The translations under genes were made by a program, and so were the position numbers. This document shows positions 50,592 to 58,620 of a stretch of 64,000 nucleotides of DNA, piece by piece. This stretch comes from Brevibacillus fluminis (lineage in GTDB: Bacteria; Bacillota; Bacilli; Brevibacillales; Brevibacillaceae), in NCBI RefSeq assembly GCF_003710825.1, contig NZ_RHHQ01000015.1, forward strand, positions 145,299 through 209,298, written 5' to 3'. The notes beneath the pieces are model-generated. The model worked only from the letters and a program-made list of their open reading frames with translations, ran no database searches and was not told the DNA's origin. Each line of letters starts with the position of its first letter. Within the stretch, counting starts at the first letter, position 1.

Positions 50592-50616
50592 AAAATACGA
50601 CGTAATGTCATATTTT
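50592..50616. promoter_or_regulatory. Inverted repeat upstream of the kyn promoter
   Basis: AAAATACGAC (50592-50601) and GTCATATTTT (50607-50616) match in 9 of 10 positions around GTAAT, just upstream of the kynU promoter. It could be a binding site for a kyn regulator. Confidence 0.5.
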
Positions 50617-50629
50617 TTTCGAAGAAGCA

Positions 50630-50658
50630 TTAACAAGAAAGCGTTTTCCTATTAGAAT
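50630..50658 (+). promoter_or_regulatory. Promoter of the kyn operon with cre-like element
   Basis: -35 TTAACA (50630-50635), 17-nt spacer, -10 TAGAAT (50653-50658). AGAAAGCGTTTTCC (50636-50649) fills the spacer and resembles a CcpA cre site. Confidence 0.7.
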
Positions 50659-50747
50659 GAAAGAAGCAGTCCGCTTTGCCCAGCAAATGACAGTTGCCCA
50701 GCAGTTGTAATTTGTCTAATACATCAATTCACAATGCAGGAGGTCGT

Positions 50748-52034
50748 ATGAATACGTATTCCTTTTCACCTGGGCGCTCGCTCGCCGTACAGTTAGATGA
50801 GCAAGATGAGCTTGGGGTTTACCGCAAGGAGTTTTATGTAAACCCGTCGACGATTTATATGGATGGAAATTCACTCGGCCTTTTGTCCAAACGAGCCGAG
50901 CTGGCTGTGCTCGAATCGCTCCAAGATTGGCGTGAGCACGCTATCGATGGCTGGACTGCGGGGCAGCATCCGTGGTATACGCTGTCGGAGCGATTGGGAG
51001 CGCTTGTCGCACCTCTGGTCGGCGCAGAGCCGGATCAGGTGATCGTAACCGGTTCGACAACCGTCAACCTGCATCAGCTGGTGGCGACCTTTTACCAGCC
51101 TGAAGGAAAACGGACCAAAATCGTAGCGGACGAACTGAACTTCCCGTCCGACATTTATGCGCTGCAAAGCCAGCTGCGGATTCATGGATTTTCACCTGAG
51201 GAGAATCTGATCCGTGTGGCAAGCCGTGATGGCCGATTCCTCGACGAGGAGGATATCATCGCCGCCATGACGGATGAAGTCGCGATGGTGGTGTTGCCGA
51301 CGATTCTGTATCGCAGCGGCCAAATTCTCGATATGGAGCGGCTGACGGCAGAAGCTCATGCTCGCGATATCCTCATCGGTTTTGACGGATGCCATTCCGT
51401 CGGGGCGATTCCGCACGCGTTCGATAAGTGGGATGTCGATTTTGCGTACTGGTGCAATTATAAGCATCTTAACGGCGGGCCGGGCGCAGTCGGTGGGTTG
51501 TATGTGAATCGGAAGTATTTCGGTAAGCTTCCCGGCTTGGCGGGCTGGTTCGGATCAGACAAAATGAAGCAATTCGATATGGAGCATCAGATGACGCCAG
51601 CCGAGACCGCGGGGGCATACCAGATTGGCACTCCGCACGTGCTAAGCGCAGCGCCGCTTCTCGGTTCGCTTTCGATCTTTGCAGAGGTGGGAATCGAGCG
51701 AATTCGCCGCAAATCGTTGCTGCTTACAACCTATTTCATGGATCTGATCGCTCACGAGCTTGACGGCTTCGGCTTTACGATCGGCAATCCGACAGACGAA
51801 AAACGTCGTGGCGGACACGTCAGTTTGGAGCATCCGGAAGCGGCACGCATTTGCAAAGCGCTAAAGGAAAACAAGGTGATTCCGGATTTCCGTGCGCCCA
51901 ATATGATCCGATTGGCGCCCGTCGCCCTGTACTCCAGCTTCACCGACGTGTGGGAAGTAGTACAGCGGCTAAAAGCGATCATGGCGGAAAAGCAGTACGA
52001 AAAATTTGAAAATCAGCGCAATGTCGTTGCATAA
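50748..52034 (+). CDS. kynU: Kynureninase
   Basis: 428 residues from ATG 50748, with GCAGGAGGTCG upstream; the in-frame extension is unsupported. PLP enzyme of fold type I that cleaves kynurenine to anthranilate and alanine. The PLP lysine lies in YWCNYKHLNGGPGAVGG (near residue 239), with DGNSLGLLSKRA and GFDGCHSVGAIPHAFDKWD upstream. The length is standard. It is the first gene of kynU-kynA-kynB, which together take tryptophan to anthranilate. Confidence 0.96.
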   Translation: MNTYSFSPGRSLAVQLDEQDELGVYRKEFYVNPSTIYMDGNSLGLLSKRAELAVLESLQDWREHAIDGWTAGQHPWYTLSERLGALVAPLVGAEPDQVIVTGSTTVNLHQLVATFYQPEGKRTKIVADELNFPSDIYALQSQLRIHGFSPEENLIRVASRDGRFLDEEDIIAAMTDEVAMVVLPTILYRSGQILDMERLTAEAHARDILIGFDGCHSVGAIPHAFDKWDVDFAYWCNYKHLNGGPGAVGGLYVNRKYFGKLPGLAGWFGSDKMKQFDMEHQMTPAETAGAYQIGTPHVLSAAPLLGSLSIFAEVGIERIRRKSLLLTTYFMDLIAHELDGFGFTIGNPTDEKRRGGHVSLEHPEAARICKALKENKVIPDFRAPNMIRLAPVALYSSFTDVWEVVQRLKAIMAEKQYEKFENQRNVVA

Positions 52035-52064
52035 GCGCCGAACATCGAAGGGAGCACGGACAAA

Positions 52065-52928
52065 ATGACGAATCCATCCGATCAACAAAAGCAGGGAAGC
52101 GGCCACGGCCAGCTTGAACAAACGATTCATACCGATTTCAAGCAGGACATGACATACGGCGATTATTTGCAGTTGGACAAAGTGCTGTCCAGCCAGACCC
52201 GATTGTCGGACCATCATGATGAGATGCTGTTCATCATCATCCACCAAGTGAGTGAGCTGTGGATGAAACAAATTTTGCATGAGCTGTCCGCCGCGATGAC
52301 TTCTATTCAAGAGGGACAGCTGGAGCCAGCCTTCAAAATGTTTTCCCGCGTATCGCGGATTCAGCAGCAATTGATCAAATCGTGGGACGTGCTTTCCACG
52401 CTGACGCCAGCGGAATACATGCAGTTCCGCGACAAACTGGGCCATTCCTCCGGCTTTCAATCGTATCAAAACCGGCTCATCGAATTTACGCTCGGATATA
52501 AAAACAGCCACGTGCTGGCCGTGTATGAGCATCAGCCTGAATTGCACGGGCTGCTCAAGCAGACTCTGGAGGCGCCGAGCATTTACGACGCCGCGATCAA
52601 AGCGATGGCCGAGCGCGGGCTTCCTGTAGATGAAGCGTGCCTCGAGCGGGATTGGTCACAGTCATATGTGGCGAATGAAAGTGTCGAGCGCGCATGGTTG
52701 ACGGTGTATCGCGATGTGAACCAATATTGGGACTTGTACGAATTGGCGGAAAAGCTGGTTGATATCGCGAGCCAGCAGCAGCAGTGGCGCTTTAACCATA
52801 TGACCACGGTAGAGCGAATCATCGGGCAAAAGCCAGGTACAGGCGGCTCGTCTGGCGTCGGCTATTTGCGCCGGGCTCTGGATCATCGCTTTTTCCCAGA
52901 GCTGTGGAGCCTGCGGACACAATTGTAA
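52065..52928 (+). CDS. kynA: Tryptophan 2,3-dioxygenase
   Basis: 287 residues, ATG 52065, after GAAGGGAGCACGG. Heme enzyme that opens the indole ring of tryptophan to give N-formylkynurenine. Family motifs: MTYGDYLQLDKVLSSQTRLS, HHDEMLFIIIHQVSELWMKQ, FQSYQNRLIEFTLGYKN, and the C-terminal FNHMTTVERIIGQKPGTGGS with the heme-ligand His, then SSGVGYLRRALDHRFFPELW. It lies 30 nt after kynU. Confidence 0.97.
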   Translation: MTNPSDQQKQGSGHGQLEQTIHTDFKQDMTYGDYLQLDKVLSSQTRLSDHHDEMLFIIIHQVSELWMKQILHELSAAMTSIQEGQLEPAFKMFSRVSRIQQQLIKSWDVLSTLTPAEYMQFRDKLGHSSGFQSYQNRLIEFTLGYKNSHVLAVYEHQPELHGLLKQTLEAPSIYDAAIKAMAERGLPVDEACLERDWSQSYVANESVERAWLTVYRDVNQYWDLYELAEKLVDIASQQQQWRFNHMTTVERIIGQKPGTGGSSGVGYLRRALDHRFFPELWSLRTQL

Positions 52929-52942
52929 GGGGGACTTTCTCA

Positions 52943-53569
52943 ATGGGACGTTTGCTTGACATCTCCCAGCGTCTGGACCACCAGACAGCAGGATGGCCGG
53001 GAGATACGCCATTTACCTATTCCCTAGCGTGGACCAAAGCCGAGAGCGGCTCGGTCAACGTAGGGAAGTTCACCATGAGCACGCATATCGGAACACATAT
53101 CGATGCGCCCTATCATTTTGACAACGAGGGGAAACGGGTGATCGACCTCGACCCGCAGCTGTACGTCGGAGTAGCACGTGTCATTCATTTACATGACTGC
53201 CGAACAATCGGTATCGGATCGTTTGCAGGTGTCGATCTGGAAGGAGTCACACGGTTGCTCGTGCGTACGGGCGCTTGGCCGGACAGGTCAGCTTTTCCTA
53301 AGCAAATCCCGCCTGTGGAGCCAGAGCTTGCAGCGTACTTGGCGGCAAAAGGGGTGCGGCTTCTGGGCCTCGATCTGCCATCGGTTGATCCACTCGATAG
53401 CAAGGAATTGCTCGCACACCACGCTTTGACCGAGCATGGCGTTCACATTTTGGAAGGGATCGTGCTCGACCACATTGATGCCGGAGATTATGAGCTGATC
53501 GCGCTGCCGCTTCCATTGACAGAGGCAGACGGAAGCCCTGTTCGGGCGGTTTTGCGTGAATTGACCTAA
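52943..53569 (+). CDS. kynB: Kynurenine formamidase
   Basis: 208 residues from ATG 52943, with AAGGGGGAC upstream. Metal-dependent hydrolase of the cyclase family that converts N-formylkynurenine to kynurenine. Motifs are SQRLDHQTAGWPGDTPF and the metal-binding STHIGTHIDAPYHFDNEGK, with GLDLPSVDPLDSKELLAHHA near the end. It is 14 nt after kynA and completes the route to kynurenine, which kynU then cleaves. Confidence 0.97.
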   Translation: MGRLLDISQRLDHQTAGWPGDTPFTYSLAWTKAESGSVNVGKFTMSTHIGTHIDAPYHFDNEGKRVIDLDPQLYVGVARVIHLHDCRTIGIGSFAGVDLEGVTRLLVRTGAWPDRSAFPKQIPPVEPELAAYLAAKGVRLLGLDLPSVDPLDSKELLAHHALTEHGVHILEGIVLDHIDAGDYELIALPLPLTEADGSPVRAVLRELT

Positions 53570-53623
53570 ATAAGAAGAACGGAAGGGTGAATGACAAGTC
53601 ATTCACCCTTACCGTGATGCTAC

Positions 53624-53655
53624 AATCAGCCAGGCGTTTTCTGGCTGATTTTTTT
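53624..53655 (+). terminator. Terminator of the kyn operon
   Basis: AATCAGCCAG (53624-53633) pairs with CTGGCTGATT (53641-53650), then T. A second hairpin without a T run, AAGGGTGAATGAC / GTCATTCACCCTT, lies just before at 53583-53610. Confidence 0.85.
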
Positions 53656-53690
53656 GCTGCCGTAAATGGGCAACTTGCTTACTGTCCGTA

Positions 53691-53993
53691 CTACTGCCGG
53701 GACAGCACTTGCACATCAGTATGGCAAAGCGCTGGCGGCCGAAGCAGTCGCTGTTCGATCAGCGCCACGATTTCATTCAGCCCCTCCAATTTGCTGGCGG
53801 CAAAACCGCTTGGTAGTGAAAACGTTTCCCCAGTTTCCGATATTGTGGCTTGGATGCCGTAATGTCGTTCATCCCCGGTACAGTCGAAGATCTCGATCAC
53901 GGCTTTTCGCTGCCCATCGTGCCAGTAGATGAGCTCCTCACGTTTTCCTAAAATAGCCCCCTGTATACTTCTTTTCACTTTATTTAGATCCAT
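53691..53993 (-). CDS. Small protein of unknown function
   Basis: 100 residues using ATG 53993, six bases after AGGGGGCG; ATG 53996 directly precedes it. The N-terminus is MDLNKVKRSIQGAILGKREE, then LIYWHDGQRKAVIEIFDCTG and RHYGIQATISETGETFSLPS, looking like a small mixed alpha-beta fold. No signal peptide, membrane segment or family is recognised. Single gene. Confidence 0.65.
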   Translation of the reverse strand: MDLNKVKRSIQGAILGKREELIYWHDGQRKAVIEIFDCTGDERHYGIQATISETGETFSLPSGFAASKLEGLNEIVALIEQRLLRPPALCHTDVQVLSRQ

Positions 53994-54162
53994 CATGAAC
54001 GCCCCCTGTACGCTTCTAATCTTCCGGTGTTTCGTCGCAGTTACTACTATACTTCTTTCGCATTGACCTGAACATGGAAACGGCGCTTTCGTCACAATTG
54101 GAAACGTTTCCTGTCCGTTTTTACAGAAGTGGGAATATACGCAACATTTAAACGGATTTAAC

Positions 54163-54189
54163 AGGAGTTCAAAAGTTTACTGAGAATAT
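54163..54189 (+). promoter_or_regulatory. Possible sigma-H promoter of the sensor kinase
   Basis: AGGAGTT (54163-54169) and GAATAT (54184-54189) with 17 nt between AGGA and GAAT, as in the sigma-H consensus. The first base of the -10 and one base of the -35 deviate. Confidence 0.45.
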
Positions 54190-54223
54190 GTAGGACTATA
54201 TTCTTTTATACTGGGGGCAGTTT

Positions 54224-55933
54224 ATGAAGATAAAGACATACATCGTACCTTTGCTTGTTCTGCTCGCATATGTTGCTTCCATTCATTCCGTTAGCTTTTT
54301 TATTTCATCCGTAGATGGAGTGGAGAACAAGGCAATCGCGTATGTCATCGAGTTTCTGGTCATGCTTCTCTTCACATTTCTGGTCATCGGGCTGATCGGG
54401 TGGGGAAAAAAAAGATATCCCCGCTTTTTTGAGAATCAAGCGTCCGCCTGCCCGTTTATGAACGCAGAGCAGTCATTGGCTTACCTGAGGACGAAGGCCG
54501 TGCTGGAAATAACGAAAGAAGACTATACCAATATCCTACGACAGCAGCAAGGAATGACATTCAAGTTCGTGAAAGTGGACGGGCGGTTCATTCATACGCT
54601 CTGTGATGGCAGATTGCTGCATAAGCTGGGGCTGACTCCGGAAGAGGTCGTGGGAAAAGAGCTGCGTGATTTTTATCCCGAGGACATGGCGAAAAATAAA
54701 GAAACGTACTATCAGCGCGCATGGGACGGCGAGGAGGATGTCGTTTATGAAGGCTGCGCCAATGATGTCGTCTATTTGGCCACGCTGCGTCCGGTCATTA
54801 AAAACGGTGAGGTCGTGGAAGTCATTTCGTCGTGCGTCGATATCACCATTTTAAAAAAGACGATGCAGGCGCTAAACGAGAGTGAAGAGCGGTTTCGCCA
54901 AATCGCGGAGCATATTGAGGAAGTGTTCTGGATCGTAGACCCGAACACAAGGAAATTCCTCTACTTGAGTCCAGCCTATGAGCGGGTATGGGGCTTTTCT
55001 CGCAAAGAATTTTTTCGTGATCCGGCCAAAATGTTCAGGGTGATCCACCCCGATGACCGCGAACGCATCATCCAGGCGCAGGATGATATGCAGACCGGTT
55101 ATTTTGACCATGAATACCGGATCGTCCGGACAGATGGTACGGTTCGCTGGATTAAGGACCGCGGTTTTCCTGTTTATGTGGATGGAGTCTTGCACAGAAT
55201 CGTGGGCATCGCAGAGGACATCACCGATTTGCGCCTAAACGAAGAGCTTTTGATCAAGTCCGAAAAGCTCGCGGTACTGGGGGAATTGGCGGCAGGGATC
55301 GCCCATGAGATCCGCAATCCGCTAACCTCTCTACGCGGCTTCGTTCAGCTCATGCAAAAGCAGCAGGGACAAGAAAATCGCATTTACATGGACATCATGC
55401 TATCGGAAATCAATCGGATCAACGCGATTGTCGGCGAGTTTTTGGTCTTGGCCAAGCCCACTGTCGCTAGCTTTGTCAGCAAAGATATTCACGGAATCTT
55501 GCAGCAGATCGTCCTGTTGCTGGAACCGGATTGCCTGCTTCACAATATCACCGTTGAGGATGCACTCGAAACGGAAGGCATGCTGATCATGTGCGAGGAA
55601 AACAGTCTGAAGCAAGTGTTCATCAACATTTTGAAAAACGCCATCGATTCCATGCCGCAGGGAGGAGAAATCCGGATTGAGTCGCAGGAGTGGGAGGAAG
55701 GGATGTTGCAGATTACCATTATCGACAACGGATGCGGCATTTCGGAAGAGAGACTACGTAATATTGGCGAGCCATTTTATACCACGAAGGAAAAAGGAAC
55801 AGGGCTTGGACTCATGGTCAGTTATAAAATTATCCAAAACCATCAAGGGCGGATCGAAATTAAAAGCGAAGTAGGAAAAGGGACCGCGGTCGCGATATTT
55901 TTGCCATTTCAACGCGTTCAGGCGATCGCCTGA
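54224..55933 (+). CDS. PAS-domain sensor histidine kinase of sporulation-kinase type
   Basis: 569 residues, ATG 54224, with GGGGGCAG upstream. Two N-terminal membrane helices (YIVPLLVLLAYVASIHSVSF, VIEFLVMLLFTFLVIGLIGW), two PAS domains (about 105-215 and 225-345, the second with FWIVDPNTRKFLYLSPAYE and VHPDDRER-like IHPDDRERII), H-box AAGIAHEIRNPLTSLRG (His near 361), N-box QVFINILKNAIDSMPQGG, and G-boxes DNGCGIS and GTGLGLMVSYKI. There is no response regulator nearby, as for the Kin proteins that feed the Spo0F phosphorelay (inference from context). Confidence 0.93.
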   Translation: MKIKTYIVPLLVLLAYVASIHSVSFFISSVDGVENKAIAYVIEFLVMLLFTFLVIGLIGWGKKRYPRFFENQASACPFMNAEQSLAYLRTKAVLEITKEDYTNILRQQQGMTFKFVKVDGRFIHTLCDGRLLHKLGLTPEEVVGKELRDFYPEDMAKNKETYYQRAWDGEEDVVYEGCANDVVYLATLRPVIKNGEVVEVISSCVDITILKKTMQALNESEERFRQIAEHIEEVFWIVDPNTRKFLYLSPAYERVWGFSRKEFFRDPAKMFRVIHPDDRERIIQAQDDMQTGYFDHEYRIVRTDGTVRWIKDRGFPVYVDGVLHRIVGIAEDITDLRLNEELLIKSEKLAVLGELAAGIAHEIRNPLTSLRGFVQLMQKQQGQENRIYMDIMLSEINRINAIVGEFLVLAKPTVASFVSKDIHGILQQIVLLLEPDCLLHNITVEDALETEGMLIMCEENSLKQVFINILKNAIDSMPQGGEIRIESQEWEEGMLQITIIDNGCGISEERLRNIGEPFYTTKEKGTGLGLMVSYKIIQNHQGRIEIKSEVGKGTAVAIFLPFQRVQAIA

Positions 55934-56018
55934 TTTGTGCCCCCACTTGCCGATTTTATGTCATCATATTCCATGATAGAATGGCGGTACGATGATGAGA
56001 GAAGATGGAGTGAACGTA

Positions 56019-56561
56019 ATGGAAGAAGTAAGCAACAAAATACGCAGCTACCGCCTTCAGCAAAATATCACATTAAAAGAACTGAGCCAAAAAACGGGAA
56101 TGTCCATCAGCTTCCTTTCACAAGTGGAGCGGGGAGCATCTTCATTGGCAATCACCTCGCTCAAAAAGATTGCCGATGCCCTGCAAGTACCGATCACCAG
56201 CTTTTTTGAGAGCCCGCAAAATGACAATTTCCATGTGAAAAAGGAAGACCACAAGTCATTTCAATTCGAACGGTCCAGCATGATTTATACCCGGCTGGCT
56301 GGCGAGTTTGCCGGTCGCACCTTGGAGCCGGTGCTTGTGGTTATGCCGCCACATGCCAAGCAGGAGCACGTTTTTTCCCATCCCGGCGAGGAATTTTTTT
56401 ATGTGCTGGAAGGCGTAGTCATTTTCACGGTGAACGAGCGCGAGTACTTGGTAAAACCAGGGGATTCCATCCATTATCCATCCCAGCAGCCACATTTCTG
56501 GTCCAACCCGCTCGACATCGAAGCCAAAATTTTGTGTATTTCCACGCCGGCTATCTTTTAA
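56019..56561 (+). CDS. XRE-cupin transcriptional regulator
   Basis: 180 residues from ATG 56019, with GGAGTGAACG upstream; ATG 55992 is possible. The XRE helix-turn-helix (about 5-60) is NKIRSYRLQQNITLKELSQK and TGMSISFLSQVERGASSLAI. The C-terminal cupin (about 100-180) has EHVFSHPGEEFFYVLEGVVI and PGDSIHYPSQQPHFWSNP, whose His/Glu may bind metal or a ligand. PuuR-like regulators of amino-acid or polyamine use share this layout. Single gene. Confidence 0.9.
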   Translation: MEEVSNKIRSYRLQQNITLKELSQKTGMSISFLSQVERGASSLAITSLKKIADALQVPITSFFESPQNDNFHVKKEDHKSFQFERSSMIYTRLAGEFAGRTLEPVLVVMPPHAKQEHVFSHPGEEFFYVLEGVVIFTVNEREYLVKPGDSIHYPSQQPHFWSNPLDIEAKILCISTPAIF

Positions 56562-56655
56562 CGGGTTATCGGATGCTGTAATTTTATTCATTTGTACCAT
56601 TTTTCGCGTAAGATCAGCTATAATCAAGGTATGTTTGCTAAGAAGAGGTGACGGC

Positions 56656-57213
56656 ATGGGGAACAATAAGAAAAAATACAATTTCTATCAAAGAATCGTT
56701 CGCGCTTTCCGCTTGAATTTTATCAAGCTATTCCGTTCTCCTGGCGGGGCAAAGAAGGTTTCACTAGGGTTTGCCCTCGGATTTGGATTAGAGATGATTG
56801 TGATCTCGACCGCGTCCCTGATTTACGTGTTATTTTATCCGATCGTCCGTTTATGCCGCGGCTCGCTTCCCGCTGCCATTATCGGGAATGTAATCGGTAA
56901 GCTGACATTTTTGCCAGTTCTCTTATTACCCGTTGCCCACAGGCTAGGTAGATTCATTTACCCTGTCCAAATAGAAGGAGGCCGAATGCCTCATCATGCG
57001 TTCAAAGCGCTGTTGTCCGGAAATTTTCAGGTCATTAGCGATATTCTTTATGGAGGTCTTCACGTGTTAATTGGCATGTCAGTCATTGGCGCGGTGTTGG
57101 GGTTTGTGTCCTATTTTGTGATTTACAAGCTGTATGAAAAGCGAAGAGAGCACCGACTCCTCAAGAGACAGCAACGAAAGAAAGCGATCAATCTCGAAAT
57201 TTCTCGCGTATAG
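56656..57213 (+). CDS. DUF2062-family membrane protein
   Basis: 185 residues from ATG 56656, after AAGAGGTGACGG. N-terminal RIVRAFRLNFIKLFRSPGGA and KKVSLGFALGFGLEMIVIST are the DUF2062 hallmark. About four hydrophobic helices, with IIGNVIGKLTFLPVLLLPVA in the middle and a basic C-terminus (KRREHRLLKRQQRKK). Function unknown. Single gene with a terminator. Confidence 0.85.
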   Translation: MGNNKKKYNFYQRIVRAFRLNFIKLFRSPGGAKKVSLGFALGFGLEMIVISTASLIYVLFYPIVRLCRGSLPAAIIGNVIGKLTFLPVLLLPVAHRLGRFIYPVQIEGGRMPHHAFKALLSGNFQVISDILYGGLHVLIGMSVIGAVLGFVSYFVIYKLYEKRREHRLLKRQQRKKAINLEISRV

Positions 57214-57222
57214 CGATCTTAC

Positions 57223-57266
57223 GAAGCCCCAAACGAGTTCTTATTCTCGTTTGGGGCTTTTATTTT
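57223..57266 (+). terminator. Terminator of the DUF2062 gene
   Basis: AAGCCCCAAACGAG pairs with CTCGTTTGGGGCTT, followed by a T-rich tract. Confidence 0.9.
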
Positions 57267-57367
57267 GCTCACGATCAATCAGGCGAATCAATAAATTCAG
57301 CTACGATAGGAAACAATAGGAAGACTTTACAGCGAACGGTAACGTCGCTGGTGCCAGGAGACCTCCT

Positions 57368-58477
57368 ATGCTCGATAATGAAAAGATCACGGCAGGCCAA
57401 TTTCGCGATTTGGTCATCTTGTATACAGTGGGCACATCGATTCTTGTCATCCCGTCTTTTCTCGCTTTCTACTCGCAGCAGGATGCGTGGCTTACAGCCA
57501 TCTTCGGTGTCATTTTATGCCAGGGGATCATCTTTGTCCAAGCGCGATTGGGCTTGTCCATGCCAACGATGACGTTTGTGCAGATGAATGAATATTTGCT
57601 TGGCAAATGGCTCGGCAAGTGCACATCCTCGATCTTTCTGATTTTGCCATTTCTGTATTCGGGAGCTGTTCTGTATTACATCGGCAAGTTCATTTCGACA
57701 CAGTTTTTCGCCTATACGCCCCCGGCGTTCATTCATCTTCTGATCGCATCCGTTCTCTTCCTTGCCGTTTATTTGGGGGTGGAGACGTTTACAAGAGCGG
57801 CAGGAATCTTTCTAACGTTCTTCTATTTGCTATTTATCATCCTCGTCGTCCTCATTTCACCCCAAATCCATAGCGACAACCTGTTCCCGATTTTTGGGAC
57901 AGGCATCAAGCCGATGATCAACGCGACGCTCACGTTTGCCGTGTACAGCTCGGTCGACGCGGTCGTACTGCTGATGATTTATCCGGTGCATGTGCGCAAC
58001 CAGAGGCAGGCGTACAAGTCGTATTTCGTCGGCAATGCCATCGGTGGCTTCATCATTCTCGTGATTACGATATTGTGCGTGCTGGTTTTAGGCGGAACCT
58101 ATACGGCCAACCAGATGTTTCCCAGTTACTTGCTTGCGCAAAAGGTCAACATCGGTAATTTCATTCAACGGATTGAAGCTATTCTCGCGTTGATGTGGTT
58201 TGTTAGCACGTATTATAAGCTTGTGCTTTATTTTTTTGGCACGTGTCTAGGTGTTTCGCAAGTGCTCGGTCTCCGCGATTATAAGCCGCTCGTGCTTCCA
58301 ATCGGGATTTTGGTCATTTATTTTTCGCTTACCATGTATCCCAATGTCGTTTATCAGCAGGAGTGGGATACGAAAACCTCGGTTCCCTTATCGTTTTCGA
58401 TCGATTTCTGTCTGCCGGTGCTGCTCTTGATCCTTTATGCGGTGCGGAAGAGGAAATTGAAACCAGAAAAAGGATGA
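57368..58477 (+). CDS. GerAB-type spore germination permease, orphan
   Basis: 369 residues, ATG 57368, with CCAGGAGACC upstream. About ten hydrophobic helices in the APC-type fold of GerAB/YndE, with EKITAGQFRDLVILYTVGTS, IPSFLAFYSQQDAWLTAIFG, AVYLGVETFTRAAGIFLTFF and IFGTGIKPMINATLTF. In tricistronic ger operons the B subunit binds the germinant in the spore inner membrane (family knowledge). Here neither an A nor a C subunit gene lies next to it, so it may work with subunits encoded elsewhere. Confidence 0.93.
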   Translation: MLDNEKITAGQFRDLVILYTVGTSILVIPSFLAFYSQQDAWLTAIFGVILCQGIIFVQARLGLSMPTMTFVQMNEYLLGKWLGKCTSSIFLILPFLYSGAVLYYIGKFISTQFFAYTPPAFIHLLIASVLFLAVYLGVETFTRAAGIFLTFFYLLFIILVVLISPQIHSDNLFPIFGTGIKPMINATLTFAVYSSVDAVVLLMIYPVHVRNQRQAYKSYFVGNAIGGFIILVITILCVLVLGGTYTANQMFPSYLLAQKVNIGNFIQRIEAILALMWFVSTYYKLVLYFFGTCLGVSQVLGLRDYKPLVLPIGILVIYFSLTMYPNVVYQQEWDTKTSVPLSFSIDFCLPVLLLILYAVRKRKLKPEKG

Positions 58478-58502
58478 AGTTCGTGGCTTCATCCTTTTTT
58501 GT
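58467..58502 (+). terminator. Terminator overlapping the stop of the GerAB gene
   Basis: AAAAAGGATGAAG pairs with CTTCATCCTTTTTT; the stop codon is in the stem. Confidence 0.85.
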
Positions 58503-58620
58503 TGTTTTCGTATTGTAGCAAAAGATGTCGCACGGTGAAGGATAATGTAGATGAATCGAGAAGTTGTTAATAGGCTGGATTTTCCAGTCATGACTTTTCG
58601 AACAGGGGGGAACGAGGTTC

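Noticed and set aside
53583..53610. Perfect 13-bp hairpin after kynB considered as the operon terminator
   Set aside because: It has no following T run; the next hairpin (53624-53655) has one and is the better terminator. The first hairpin may protect the 3' end.
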